From Latrodectus hesperus (Eukaryota; Arthropoda; Arachnida; Araneae; Theridiidae), in assembly GCA_037975125.1 (NCBI GenBank), contig CM075857.1:22918822-22982821 (forward strand): a stretch of DNA of 64,000 nucleotides. Direction: 5' to 3'. The position numbers and the translations under genes were made by a program. Positions within the stretch are counted from its first letter, which is position 1, and each line of letters starts with the position of its first letter. The notes below the pieces were generated by a model. That model was not told the DNA's origin. It saw nothing but the letters and a program-made list of their open reading frames with translations, and did no database searches. This document shows positions 1 to 13,148 of this stretch, one piece after another.

Positions 1-816
1 ATAATAGGATCCGATTGGAGGTTATGCTCAATTGTAAAAACTTGCTGCATTTATTGCAATTTTATATGCGACGAGCTGCATTTATGGAGCAAATAATGTG
101 ATGTATAAAAACAACTCTTATTTTTTGCGTTTGAAATAGAAATTGTAAAAATACTATTTCATATAATTATAATACATATTTTATTATCATTATATTTTTA
201 TTTCCTTTCCAACATCCATATTTCATACATAAAAGTAGGAAACGTAAATTTCGGGTCATTTGACCCGCTATGGTAAACTATGTATCTAATAAGTGTTAGT
301 ATGATTAGTGTTAATTTTGGAAGCAATTTCGTAATTTTCATGATTTTGAAAACTTTTGCGAACGGAAAAAAAATTATAATTAAAAAATACTTTTTTATTA
401 CTGGTAAAAATTATGAGAAGATTTTTTCTCGTCGCCTACGACACTCAGACATTCGATGGTGAACTTCGCCTTGTTTGCTACCTCACGGAGAATGCGATTT
501 GAAGGCAGACAGCAAATTTGTCGACAAGTCAAATTTGACAACGCAGCCTCAACACGATGTGACTTAGTGTGAAACGTCATCTAACGTCATGGATATTTTA
601 AACCAATGACAATCGTAATAAAGTAGCGTAATTATGATTTCAACTGGAACGCCAGAAGTAATAACTTTATGGTTAATAAATATCCTCTAGATGTTAAAAA
701 AATATTTTATGATTGTTTTAAATCTCTTAGTTATCAGGTTTGCTCTACTTTACAACTAAACGTCACATTGTCATAATCTTAATTTATTAACTATTTATAT
801 TTAAACAGATCTGATA
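1..816. other. AT-rich DNA, no gene seen
   Basis: Short open frames at 280-580 on both strands lack recognisable motifs and look like chance. A somewhat GC-richer stretch lies at 425-600. Confidence 0.5.
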
Positions 817-965
817 ACAGAATGGTTAGCGCGGTGGTGTTTAACTCAACAGTTCGTAGGTTCGTTCCCTATCGAGGCGTGGTGGTGAATCCTTTTTAAA
901 CAAAAAATTGCTGTTGAATTAGCCCTCACGTGCAAAAAGAGATTATAGAGCGATGTACTAACCAA
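817..965 (+). repeat. Diverged tRNA-derived SINE, family A
   Basis: Contains AATGGTTAGCGC (box A end), TCAACAGTTCGTAGGTTCG (box B region), a changed GAATCCttttTAAAC and TTAGCCCTCACGTGCAAAAAGA. These keep the order of the intact copies at 9403, 24764, 27503 and 35835. It is heavily mutated and no target-site duplication was found. Confidence 0.7.
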
Positions 966-1739
966 TCTTCGACTTTAACCCGTATTGAAGAATGGAAGAT
1001 AAATGTTACTTATTTACTTTTTGCATGAGTATTAATCAAGATGACGGTCAGGAAATTTTTCGAGTATCCACTCTCGCGAAATGCCAGTATGACCAACTGT
1101 TATAAGAACTCATGGAAAGTAAAACGCCGAAGATATTGGAGACAATAACAGCTGTTTTTTACAGCTACGCTATTATGTGGCGACAGTTTTTTTTTTTTCA
1201 AATTGGCGACATTTTCTCCTGAAATTATTAACTTTGCATAAAACACAGCCTTAACTTTATTTCCTCTCTTAATAATGCAGACATGATTTTATTTTTTGCA
1301 GTTCTGGATACAACATTAAAATACTTTTTGGTAATTAAAACTAAAAGATTTATATTAAATGTGATATAAAAAATGAAAATCGATCTAAAAAAATTAATGT
1401 ACTCCTTTTATCTATGATTGCAATTTTTTCAAATAATTCTAAATTTAAAACACCACATTTTGAAATGCAAACTAAGTAAATAACGTATTGATTTAATACT
1501 TTCTAATCCCAAGTGAGAAAACATTAACTATTGTCATTGCCAGATTAATAACGATTTTAATCTTATAAATTACATCTCCCACCCACGAGTGCTTATAGAC
1601 CGAGAATTCTTGATTCTTTTATTACGCGGAAAGAATACGTAACATAGACCGATTCAGTAAGACTTGCAACCATCGTGTGTATCAATCACGTGATTTCAGT
1701 TCAACGTGTTAGCATTGACGGATGATTTCGCTAACAAAA

Positions 1740-2140
1740 AGATCTTCAACTAATGAAGGGGGACTTACAGTGCCGACGTAGAAGACCCAGAGCTTGGAAA
1801 AGAATAGAGGGAGGTGGCGCAGTGCGACGTTGTGCCCGCATCCCTCCTGCTCCCTTCTATCCCTCAAGGTTTGTAGCACGCATCTCTGTCGCCAAATTCT
1901 TCGCCAATCCCTTGTCAACAAACGAAAATCGAGTGAGTAATTTTTTCCCCTTCTTATGCCCTGCTTTCTCTTTTCTCTGTAAAAGTCGTTCGCTTTGAAG
2001 TGCATTTGACCTTAATTTGGAAGAAGAAAGTGGCGCACATAGAATATTGGTGGCGTAAAGTTTGGAATGCATCTTGGCGAGCTTAAAATTTGTTCTTTTT
2101 TTTATTATTCACGAATGTCAGTTTTAGTGACGTCAGTATT
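1740..2140. other. GC-rich island with a TGACGTCA site; possible first exon or promoter
   Basis: This patch is clearly richer in G/C than its surroundings, with CpG-containing stretches and no recognisable protein in any frame. A perfect donor-like TCGA|GTGAGTAA occurs at 1933, and a palindromic cAMP-response-like TGACGTCA at 2128-2135. It could be a noncoding first exon or regulatory region. It is a candidate for the missing 5' UTR exon of the + strand glycosyltransferase, but nothing here proves it. Confidence 0.25.
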
Positions 2141-3869
2141 CCCGGCGTAAAACTGTTCATTTCCTCCCCCTCTAACCCATGGCTTTATCTGCAGCTGAAA
2201 AAGTTTTTTTTTTTCCAACGTTATCGTAAGCATTTTTTTTTATAAGTGAATTGTTTGGTTTTTTGTCTGGATATTTTGTTGACATTTTATGAAAATCTTT
2301 TACTTATCATTTTTTTCGTAAATGTTTGCTAAGTCAGTGACGCTTGTAAAATTTATAATTTTTAAAACCAAGAAACAAAATTTAAAAAAAAAACTCCTAT
2401 TGGAATTTTTTAACATAGTTTCGTATTATAATTTATTTTAGAAGTTTATTTTATGAGTTATAGAAAATGTGTTTGAAAACTCATAATTCTGATAAAACAT
2501 ATTTATGTATCTACAAAATCGAGGAATATTTTTACATATAAAATTGAAGAGTATTTTCTTATGGGCCAAAGTGAAAATTAGTTTTGATCTAAAAGTAAGA
2601 AGGTATATACGAGTACATATAAAGTTTAATTAGTTAACAATAATATAGCTCTACTAGATATACAATTTTGGTTTGTTATTGTTGTTAAAGTGAAGTAGTT
2701 AACAAAATTATATTTATCATTAAATTAATCCCTTTTCGCCAAATATTTATTATAATGGAAGTGATAAATTAAAAGTTGGTTTACATTTTTAAACTATTTT
2801 TAGAAATAAATTACTCTTAAATTAATGTGTTTCTTATAATATAATGTGAAACTGTAAAATATATATTTAATTTAAATCAAATAATATATTTGATTTTTTT
2901 TTGCCGATTGTATAACTTTTAATGTAAAATTCCTAAAAAAATTCCATATAAATTTATTTATCCTACAAAATGCAGTGAAATCCACCCAAGTTTTTAAATG
3001 ATTCGTGCCAAATGCAAGTGTTCGTTTTTAATTTTTTTTTAAATGCTAAAAGATCACAAAATTGTGAATTTTATTTAGTTTTAGCAAAATTCTCGTAAAA
3101 TTTTGCAGCATTTTATTTTAATATTTTTTATAAATTTAATGTACTAAATGTGTCTCTAAATTACTTTACTGCATATTGTTATACTTTTCCCTAAACTTTA
3201 ATATTTTATTTTTCGATCGGGCATCAGATATAAATACTGAATAAAGCTGCATGGAATGGAGAAGTTTGTTAGTATGTTATCCTTTGCAAATTGTTTTCTC
3301 GCTTACTTTACTTAAAGAAAAATTTAATAAGTTAATTATATCATGCGAAAAATTTCAATCTAATTTGCAAAGTAATGAACTTAATTGCTTGCGACAAATT
3401 TAAGTGAAGCTGCATCTAATGCTACTGCATTGTTTTCTTTTTTGGCGATGACAAACCAAAAAGCAATGTAAATACATAAAAATTATAAATACTTAAATAG
3501 TATAAAAATTTTTTTATGTATAATTACATCACAATGCATGATAGAATCAAATACCACGCCTACTTTTTAAAATAAGGAAGCTCAAATTTGGTGTAAAATT
3601 AAATCCTAACTACATTACTATTTTTATTACATATAATTTTTTGGCGAGAAATGCGTGCGCAGCAAAATCAATTTAGAAGAAAATTTTAGAAATCATATTT
3701 TTCAAAGTGTTCGAGCAAATTCGAGATAAATTCAATATATTTGACGAGAGCAGATAATAATTTCTAAAAGCAAAACATGGAGAAAATATTGATATTTCTT
3801 TTTTAAATTCGCAAAAAAAAAAAGTTCTTGAATAAATAGTCTATAGGAAATTCAATTCAAATAGAATTC

Positions 3870-4115
3870 GTAATCACTGAACAATCCCGTCGCGCGAGGG
3901 AATTTTTTCACTCGATCGTCGCCAAGGGATCGGCGAGATACCGCCAAAAGCGTCATGCCTTCACCGAGGACGCTAAATGTGTGTTCTCTTCGTTTTCCAT
4001 CCTCTCCATCCGATGTGTTGAATTTGGGCGCCCACCGGCGTTGTACACCACACGCCAAGCTCCAAGTTGAAGATGTTGCTGCTCGCTTATGTTCCAATTG
4101 CTCTTAAGTAAGAAA
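3870..4115. other. CpG-rich island; possible noncoding exon or promoter
   Basis: A 240-bp patch with many CpGs (GTCGCGCGAGGG, GATCGTCGCC, GGCGCCCACCGGCG) in otherwise AT-rich DNA. It ends with a donor-like TTAA|GTAAG at 4108. Open frames on the minus strand have no family resemblance. It is a candidate transcription start or conserved element, supported by composition only. Confidence 0.25.
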
Positions 4116-6194
4116 TACTTTTGTGGTAAATATTGCATGGCTTGATTTTCGGTTTCAAAGAGTTGAGTTTCTAAACTGAGGGGGAGGGGATTACTGCACA
4201 CTCAAAAAAGGGTGTGAGCCTCTTGTCAACGGTAACACATCTATCTGTGTCAGATTAAATGTTTGGAAACGTGACAAGCGAAACTAGTGTGTCAGTCGTA
4301 ATATCTGATTACAATATCAAACGTATCGTTAAGATAGTGTTACGAAAATTTGTTGAAAAAGTTGTTTTAATAATACAATTTGGATCATGTTGTAAAAAAA
4401 AATTTTACATTTCAACTTCAAAGAATATTTGGTATTTGTAATTAAAAATGTAAGTATGTTCTTGATGTTTAAATATGCACACAACTATATGCAGATTAAT
4501 TTTTAATTTTTTCTCAAGTAAAATCACCTATAGCCAATTTATTTTTAAAATCAATGTCAACGCAGTTTTTATAGTCAAATTTCATTTAACATGTAAATTT
4601 TGTATTGTAAGCAATTTAATTCTTAGTGTTCTTACAAGCAAAAAATATTATATAATTTATGAATAGATAGTAGCAATATTTATAATATATGCTAGTTATT
4701 GACAAAATACTGTATTGATTATTGTAATAGTAATACACATAAATTATATAGTTACATACAGAATATATATAATGCAGATTATAGTCTTTTCTTCCTTATG
4801 CTATAAATATGTTCACGGTATTTAAAATATTTATTTAAATTGATGGATTGTTAAATATTAATGATAATAGTATTAAAATCCAAATATAATAAAGTTGTTT
4901 AATTTGATTCCCCCCCTTAAATTATACTTTTATATTATAGAAATCTCCTCAAAGAAAATTAATAAAAAAGTGTGTCATACTTCACGAATTTCATAATGTG
5001 ATTTTAGATTCTAATAAATTTAACTATTTATGACTATTATAATTTTATAAGTAAATCTTTACAAAATGAAAGGGAAAAAGGTGGAATTCTAAGCTTTCAA
5101 ACTATTTTATTGATCGAAAAGTGAAAAAATTGCCTTAACGATAATTTTAGTCTTATAATTTTCTATATCACCCCACAAATTACGTTTTTTTTTTTTGCCC
5201 TAAAAAGAATTAAATTTTACTGTAAATGATATGTAAAATTATTTTTTGTTTTAAAAATATTTTGTTAAAATTGACTTAGGACAGATTTTTTGGTATTTAA
5301 AGATTAGTGGTGCTTTTTAAATTTAATAAAATTTAATCGTTTTGTTTCAAGTATGTTTTATTATAAGATGTCTACGGCAAATTTACTAAGCTATTTAAAA
5401 AAGGAAGCAATTTTTATTCAATAGAAAGTCCGATTAAAAATTTTGTTTTAATACAGCCTCTTGATTATTATTGTTGTACTTATTAGAGCATATTTTTGTA
5501 TCAAAAATCGGTAAGATTTCGAATTTAAATTTTTCTTCTTTTTTATGGTGTGATTGTTAAACATTTTCGCATATTTTTATCTGAGGTTTGTACGAATGAT
5601 TCTTTATTTTTTATCATAACTAAAAATTAAAATCGTATTTTATTTGGAATTTATTTTCTTTTAAAAATATAGATTTTTTTCTTTGCTTAGAAAGATAAGA
5701 TTTTATTAATTTTCATTTATAGGAAAGGATTTTCTTGATTTAATTCTGATCATTATTAAATCATGAAATTATAAGATGTGTTGAATTTTCCATCAACGTA
5801 AATTTAGTTATCAATTAAAACGTATTCAACAGTTGTAATTTTTCTATTCATCTTCTAAAAAAATTGTTTTTATTCATAACGAAATATTTTTTTCTGTAAT
5901 TAACTATAGTCAAGTCTTAATGATTATAAATTCAAGTCTTAATATGAGAGAGAGATTTTTTGATATTTTCTGAAAGGAAAAATATATATATATAATATAC
6001 AATTTATTCTTTCTGATATATTGATTAATTTCAACAATTTCCAAAACCCACTATTATCTTGAGAATTGTTTTAAATTTGTTTTTTTTTTCGTTTCCTCAT
6101 AAAATAATTAAATATGTATGCATTTTTTATGGATCAAGCATATATTGAAAAAAATTTAAATTTCAAGAATCAATTAATTTTTTACATTCACAGA

Positions 6195-6365
6195 CTTGAT
6201 CTCGAATTAGCAGCTGATTAATTAGTGCTGCGATCTTCAGTATAGTAGTTCGTGAGTCCAATTCCCACCTGATTGTTCGTGTGGTTCAGGATCCATTAAT
6301 AACGATAGGGCCCTGACGATTAACCTTTTGCACAAAGAATGATCGTTGAACTCCAATCAGCTTTT
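6195..6365 (+). repeat. Degenerate tRNA-derived SINE
   Basis: AATTAGTGCTGCGATCTTCAG, then GTAGTTCGTGAGTCCAATTCCCACC, then GGTTCAGGATCC, then TTGCACAAAGAATGATCGTTGAAC follow the family A layout (box A, box B, body, tail) at low identity. No duplication was detected. Confidence 0.5.
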
Positions 6366-9300
6366 AGCCAGTGTTTTGTGCGAATCACTATTCAAGAAAT
6401 TCTATCCTATTACGGTAAATAAGCAAAGTTATCATTACATCTTTCATTTTAAAACAAGACAAAACATGTGAATCTTAAAATTTAAAATGCGTATTGAAAC
6501 AATTTAAAATAATATAATCTAGATTCTCCAGTAAAATTAAATTTTTCCTTGATTTTCAGTTTTGCAAAATTATGGAATCGATTGATTCCAAAATTTTGCA
6601 TTGATTGCGAATAAAATCGCATTGATTTTATTATAAAAACAAACTATTTTATCTCCAATACCATATTTTGCTATTTATTTATCTTAAACATTATCACGTT
6701 ACGTTATTATATTTTACAGAATAATGTGATATTATACTTCTTAAAATGACATGTTGTTATTAATGTTATAGGGTTAACTAACTTTGTCTCAAATAATATT
6801 TAGAATCAATATTCTATGATAAAAGAATCGTCCCTCTCGTTTTAAAAAATTAAATTTTAATATTAAGTAAAAATTATGCAGAGTTGTATCGATTTGGTTA
6901 AATATCTATGCGAAATAAACATTGTACTTTAGAAAGGTGACTTTAATTATTGTTTTTGATTCTCATTTGAACTATTTAACCCAAATGACCTTCTTTTCAC
7001 TATGGTTAAGTCTCTTAGATAAAAAAAAATATTAATAAAAATGTAAAGTAAAATTCCATTTCTCTTATCCTTTATTTTAAATATTTTTAAACTAAATAAG
7101 CTTCTTTCTTTAAATGATGTGATAATATTTGTCCAACGTAATGTTTATTTACTTCATTTAAGAAGTCAAAGCGTTATTTTATAACAGCCATAACATGTGC
7201 AGTTAATTCTTCTACTTACATTTAATTTTTTGCATTAATAACAATAACAAATTATCTGTCACATAACTTATCCAAATTAGTTTAAAAGAACAATAATAAA
7301 TTCATGTCTAATAAATCTTATGTGGAGCAACGAAATATCTATATAAATAATAAGGAAAAATTGAATGTGTTAAAAATTAATTTGCATTAAAATTTTTTTA
7401 ACCCAAATGCCATTGTTATTTAGTTATAATATTGATGAAAATGAAGCTTACCTATTAATGAAATTGTTTACGTCCTTTTGTCATCAATTTTTTAAAAGAA
7501 TTTTTGTAGATATATCAAATTAGTAGCTTAATTTTCAGAAAAATTATTTTTTGAATTCATATTTTTTGGTAAATTATTTATTAATTTTTTGGACGCGTCA
7601 TAATTATTTTTTTATAAACTCCCAAATCCAACACCCTGCATTTTATCAAAAAAAAAAATGCATTGTACATATCATTTGTTGCATCACTCTAAAAAATATT
7701 AAATGATTAATTTTATTTGATAAATAATGAGTCTACTTTGTAAGAGCATTGTTTTCTTAAAACGGTACCAATGCTCAACTGGAAAATTAATATGCGGCCT
7801 GGATAGCTTATCAGAATTTCTTAAGTGAGATCTTTTTCCTGGGATAAGTTTGCGTTTACGTTTTATTTTATTATTATTTTCATTTATTATTTTTTTTAAA
7901 TTAAGGTAGGAAAATTCAGGAACTAATACCCATCTTATTTCGCTTGTGTTTTGATAGAATTTTTGACATGTGGTTTACTTTAAAGGCAGACAAGAGTTAA
8001 TTTTGTATTCCCGTAAAATTTCCCCGGCGATTAATGAAAACTTCTGTTGTGATTCGTGAAGCGATTCGTCGAGCGTAAATCATGCGATATTGCAAGCGGA
8101 TGAATTCTTGTGCGAGTTAGGCAAAACAATAAATGATTCCTATTTAGTGGCTATAAAAAAAATGACATCAAGCATTTCTCGTTCGCGATTCGTATTGTGA
8201 ACACTTTTATGAGCCAGTTCCAATTTCACAGATGGCACGAGCAAAAAATTGTTGATCTACTTCACTGCCTCGGGCGATTTATTTATATTTTTATGTCTCT
8301 ATAAGGCGAATCGCTTACGATGGTGTTTTTCTTAATGGAACCTGAAGGCAAATGTCAAAAGTGTTCTCAATGGGAAAGTTTAAACACAGTTTCTTGAAAA
8401 CATTATCATTAGAAACAAATTCTTAAAATAGTTTTGAAATTTACTCAGAAAAATTATTCTCCTATGGATACAGATAATAGTTTGTTGTGATGTAATTAGT
8501 TCTTTTAATATTGCGAAACATTCCAAGTACTAAAAATTGTCTCGTATAAATCTTGAAAAATTTTTACTTCAGGGAGAGAACAAATGTTAAAATTTAAGTT
8601 TTCCCCGTTAAAAAAAAAAAAAAAGAATTTGATGTTAAAATTCCATGTATTTTTTCGGAATTCTTATCCTTTCTATTAAATATCAAAATTATATTCTTGT
8701 TATTTGAATTTTTTTTTTTTTTTGAAAAAATAAATAAAATAATAACTTTTTTGTGTCAAAATCAAAGTGAAAGTTATTTTCACTCCGTAAAATCATTTTA
8801 TAAAAATGAGCCTTGTTTTTAACGTTATAAATAAACGAAATGTATGGTCAAAATTTACTTAGACAATGATTCCCTAATCAGGAAAATAAGAGTAAGAATC
8901 ACCTTATACACTCCTAATTTAAAATAAAACATGTAAATCTGAGATGAATTTATGTAAATAATTAACACTTTAGCCCTTTAAAGTGTCTTAGTATATAAAA
9001 TGAGAAAAGATGTTTGTGTATTGTTTCAAACTCTATTTGAAATAGTGGATCTCAATTTAAAAAGTATTGCTAGCGTGACAAACTGGAATGACAGAGAATG
9101 CAACTGTCTCAGTGTCTCCCGTACTTCACTGCTCATAAGCACTTACTTATAAAGATATGTATATTGTGTACATGTTTTTCTGTCATGTCACTCCTAATAC
9201 AGTTTTTAACGTCGCAATTGCACACAAGTTTATTGTGTGCAATTGCGATAAGTTGCACACATTAAATTGCACACAAGTATTTCAGATCTCGATTACTGTT

Positions 9301-9388
9301 GTCTTTATTGTGCAAATGTTTGTTTTGGTAAAGAAACAATGGCTGCCATGGACATTCAAATTATATTATATAGTATCTTCTAGTACTT
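6366..9388. other. AT-rich DNA without a gene; GC-richer patch at about 8000-8340
   Basis: No coding-like frame. The patch at 8000-8340 carries several CpGs (GATTCGTGAAGCGATTCGTCGAGCG, in two overlapping parts) and could be a conserved noncoding element. The rest is homopolymer-rich. Confidence 0.4.
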
Positions 9389-9402
9389 TCTCTTACAACA
9401 CC

Positions 9403-9580
9403 GCCAAGCTGGCAGCCGAATGGTTAGCGCTCTTGCCTACGGTTCAACAGTTCGTGGGTTCGAATCCCACCTTGGGCATGGATGTTTGTAGTGGTTCGGA
9501 ATCCACTTTAAACCGTAAGTCCCGGTCTAATTAGCCCTCGTGTGCAAAAAAAGACCGTTGAGCGACAAACAAACTAACCA
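9403..9580 (+). repeat. tRNA-derived SINE, family A, intact copy with 14-bp target-site duplication
   Basis: Flanked by perfect TCTCTTACAACACC direct repeats at 9389-9402 and 9581-9594. The head is tRNA-like, with box A TGGCAGCCGAATGGTTAGCG and box B GGGTTCGAATCCCACC. The body reads GGAATCCACTTTAAACCG and AATTAGCCCTCGTGTGC, with an AAACAAACTAACCA tail. The 14-bp duplication implies LINE-machinery insertion. The open frame at 9157-9534 simply reads through it. Confidence 0.93.
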
Positions 9581-9594
9581 TCTCTTACAACACC

Positions 9595-11181
9595 ATGATG
9601 TCTGAGTTGGTTGTAAATGAAGTGCTAGATTTTTAATTTATCCCCTCGACTTATTGATCCAACATAATTGTGTAGGATATATTTAATTCCAATCTCGTAT
9701 TTATTTGTGCTTATTACTGGCACACAACAACTAATGTCAACACTTAGTTACATTTCTGAGATTTTGTCTTTCTTACTTACTATTTTACTGTCTTATTTAT
9801 CATAATGCACGCCATTTCCTATCCCACCAAATTACATTGCTTTGACGCCGTGTTGTGGAAAGACCAACAGCCTTTTAACATTACGCAGTAAATGTTAAAA
9901 TCCCATAAAACAACCTTATGTTGTTTGGTGCTTCATAACATTGTGCGTTTTCGATTCAGTTCAATATATATAAGAAGTATAATAAATACGAAAGTAGCAT
10001 ATTGTATTTCCCTTTTAAATTTTTGAATTTTTATTTTTTCAATGTAAGTATTAGCAATCAAAATTATTAACATTTATTTCTAAAATGGAAACTGCATGTA
10101 TATTGTATAAAGTTATTATAATCACTCAATGTCAGAAGTATTGATGTAATATACAGATTTTGTGAATTTCTGTGAAAGATTCATTTTGTCGAATGACTTC
10201 ATACAATGCAATGTATTAAATTATAGTAATTGCAAAATTATCTAAGTAATAAATAAATAAACCCTCACACACATCGCTTCCAGGAAAAAGGAAGAAATGA
10301 GACTCAGATCTTTCGTGACATTAATGCGAAATTCAATTATAATCCATGACGTCTTTATAAATTCAGTTTTATGGTATCATGATTGGATATATTCCATTGT
10401 TGACGTTAAAATAATGGAGTTTCAATTTTGACAGGTGACAAATACATTGAAAATGAATCCCTTGAATAAAAAATGTTTTGGTGCAAACGTTTTAGATTTA
10501 TTTCTGAATCTATATCCCACGATTTGTCAGCTAAAATGATTGGCATGAATGGGAGTGTTTGAATCTCAACCGTAACTTGTTTGTCTCCTATTGTTCTCGT
10601 TATCTCCGACTTTTCGTCTCTCACCGGTCGAACATATCAACTGCCAGTAACTAATTCATTAAAATATTGCTCTTTAAGATTACATGCTCACAATAGCTTT
10701 CCCTGAAATAACTTTCGATTCGACTTTGCCTCGAGGTGACTGAGAACTGGGCTATCTGTTTCTCGGATTACTGCTTATATTAGGTACTTATATTTCTAAT
10801 TATTTGCTCACATAGATCTCAGAATCTGCCTTCCTAATGATCTTCCGATTTTAAATTATAAAGGAAATAAAGCATTATAAAATGACCATTTTTAAACAAT
10901 AGTCACTTTTTTCACCGCCTTCACAAAATACTTTTAACTCCATATTATTCGCGATGTCTAAATTCCAAAAAACTTCATCCAGTAATAAGATATATTTTTA
11001 TGTTAACTATTGTGCTTTTAAATTGTTGAAAAAACTATTTGTGTCTTTATATTCTCCGGCTGAATTAGCCTCTTTCTCCGATGACTGTAGTTTTCAATGC
11101 CGCAGATAATAGAGATTAATGTATATTAAAATTACTAATTAATTTAAATTTCAATCGGAAGCGCTTATGGGGCATGTACTA
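9595..11181. other. AT-rich DNA, no gene recognised
   Basis: A minus-strand 72-codon frame at 10406-10624 has mixed composition but no family resemblance and no flanking exons that I can join. I leave it unannotated. Confidence 0.4.
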
Positions 11182-12730
11182 CACTGCTGGACAATTGCTA
11201 AGGACGGATAACACTATCATCCATAGCAACCACAAAATGAAAGGAAGCAAAATGTGGAAAATTAGAATAAGTGCGGGATATAGTAAGAAGTATGCGTATG
11301 CAAATTTTTTTCCACGTCTGTTCATCACGTGATAGCGTTCATAAGAGCTTTTAGAGGTTTTGAAACGTGTAGACAGTTGTTGTTTCAAGTCAAAGTTTTA
11401 CAGGAAAGATTTAATAGACGAACTTGAAATTTTTGGCATGTCTTCCCGACATCACTTAGATGATTTTATGTGTGGCCGAATTATTAGAAAGATCGAAGAA
11501 GGGCGAAAAATAACAGATGTTGCCAGGGAGTTCGACATCGCTCACAGCGTTGTTTCACAGCTGTGGAAGTCATTTAAAACTACTGGAATGTGTAGTAGGC
11601 GGCAAGAGGGAGAAGTACGACGCCTGCAGTAGACAGATATATCGTCCTATCAGCAAAAAGGAACAGGCGCACCATAGCTCAGCAGGTGGCAAATCAGTTT
11701 CTTGCTGCCTCAAGAAAGCAGATCTCCCGAAAAACTGTTGCCAGACGTTTGAGGGGAGGAGGACTATACGCCCGCAGACCTGTTGTGTGTGTCCCGTTGA
11801 CCAGACAGCACCGTACTGCCCGTTTGCAATGGTGTCGTGAGCATCGCAATTGGACTGAACAGGACTGGGCATGCGTACTGTTCTCAGGTGAGAATAGTAC
11901 GCAGTCAGTCTGTCATCGGATTGTTGACGCCAACTGATCTGGTGCGAGAATGGTACTGCTTATCGTCCAGAAAATATCCAGGTAAGGGACCGATATCCGA
12001 CATGCAGTGTCATGGTGTGGGCCGGCATCATGATCAATGGCCGCACACTTCTACATGTGGTTGCGAATGGGACTATGACGGGCCAACGATACATTAATGA
12101 AGTTCTACTTCCTCATGTTCGTCTTTTCCGTGGTGCTGTCGGTGATAAATTTATTCTTATGGACGACAACGCATCATGTCATCGAACATTCGCTGTTCAG
12201 GATTGTCTAGACAGCGAGGGTATTCAATGCCTCGTATGGCCATCCCGTTCTCCAGATCTAAAACCCATTGAAAATGTGTGGGATGCTTTTGAGAAGGCAA
12301 GTTGCTGGTCGAAACTATCCTCCGACAAATAAGAACACCCTCATCCGTGCACTCCCAGAGGAATGGGATAAATTGCCTCAACAGCTGCTGGATAATGTTG
12401 TGCAAAGTATGATACGACGTGTGGAATGTTGCATCACACTCCACGGTGGACATATCCCGTACCACCTTTCTTCCTTTCTAAATACCTTTCTTCAAGGTGC
12501 CTGCTGACTTTTAGATGCATTGTTCCATTTTTCCGTATGCAGCATCAAATGAACATTTTTTTCTTTCAGATGTTTCACAGCTTTTGTACTTTCCACAGAA
12601 CAATAAATATTCTTTATTCTAATGTCTGAACAGTGTGGCAACTATATTTTATCCTACTAGGCCTCATGTCTCGCTTAATGTTATGCTACATTACAATTTG
12701 TGATCCGTCCTTAGCAATTGTCCAGCAATG
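11182..12730 (+). mobile_element. Tc1-like DNA transposon (DD34E), full length, inactive
   Basis: Near-perfect terminal inverted repeats (CACTGCTGGACAATTGCTAA... left, CATTGCTGGACAATTGCTAA... read from the right) of about 28 bp lie directly inside a TA duplication (11180-11181, 12731-12732), the standard Tc1/mariner target. The element is 1549 bp and encloses one broken transposase on the + strand. The well-kept ends suggest it could still be mobilised by an active relative. Confidence 0.93.
11438..12507 (+). pseudogene. Tc1-like transposase, frameshifted
   Basis: Starts MSSRHHLDDFMCGRIIRKI with a paired helix-turn-helix region (ITDVAREFDIAHSVVSQLW), continues ISRKTVARRLRGGGLYARRP, then the catalytic part with FILMDDNASCHRT and SRSPDLKPIENVWD, and ends near CCITLHGGHIPY. 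Second Asp to Glu spacing is 34 residues (DD34E). At least three frame changes (near 11625, about 11930-12010, and 12290) break it. The first catalytic block reads VLFSGE where the family has VLFSDE, so the first Asp is also lost. Confidence 0.88.
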
Positions 12731-12732
12731 TA

Positions 12733-13148
12733 TTTTCAAATTCAATTTCGTTATTTTTTAAAAACAATAAATTTTTTGACGCTGTATTTGACAGCTTTTA
12801 TGTAAAGCTTAGATGCAAATTATTCTATGTAATAGAGAAATCCTAAACTATAGCAATTTGATGACAAATAAATTTTCCCAATTGCGCGTGTTTCTGCAAC
12901 ATTCAATTGATATTGAAATGACGCTGCCCCTTCTACATCACATCAGCGGAAAGACATCAGCACCTAAAAATATTTAGCCTATACATAGATGCTTCCAATA
13001 TGGTGATTCCTGATTGGTTTGAAAAATAGAACAGTCTCTATCAATCGGACTTCTTTTTAATCATAAACGTGGAATAGTTTTTGAGGCATTCGGTGATAAT
13101 TCCCTTAAATAGCACTTCAAGCAATACTTCTTTGATGCTTTGTAAGAC
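12733..13148. other. AT-rich DNA, no feature seen
   Basis: No coding-like frame and no repeat structure that I could recognise. Confidence 0.4.

Larger units (their letters stand above)
966..6190. other. AT-rich DNA without a supported gene
   Basis: Mostly homopolymer-rich A/T sequence with no coding-like frame. Two GC/CpG-richer patches inside it are listed separately. It may be intergenic or part of the 5' UTR intron of the glycosyltransferase gene. Confidence 0.45.

Noticed and set aside
1709..2072. Overlapping open frames on both strands in the GC-rich island
   Set aside because: Higher GC lowers stop-codon density. Translations are Arg/Pro-rich with no family features.
9157..9534. 125-codon open frame (and similar ones at 24521, 27263 and 35741) ending in AEWLALLPSVQQFVGSNPT-like peptide
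   Set aside because: The shared peptide is only the translation of the SINE family A tRNA-like head.
10406..10624. 72-codon minus-strand frame
   Set aside because: No recognisable motif and no exon partners. Likely chance, although its composition is not extreme.
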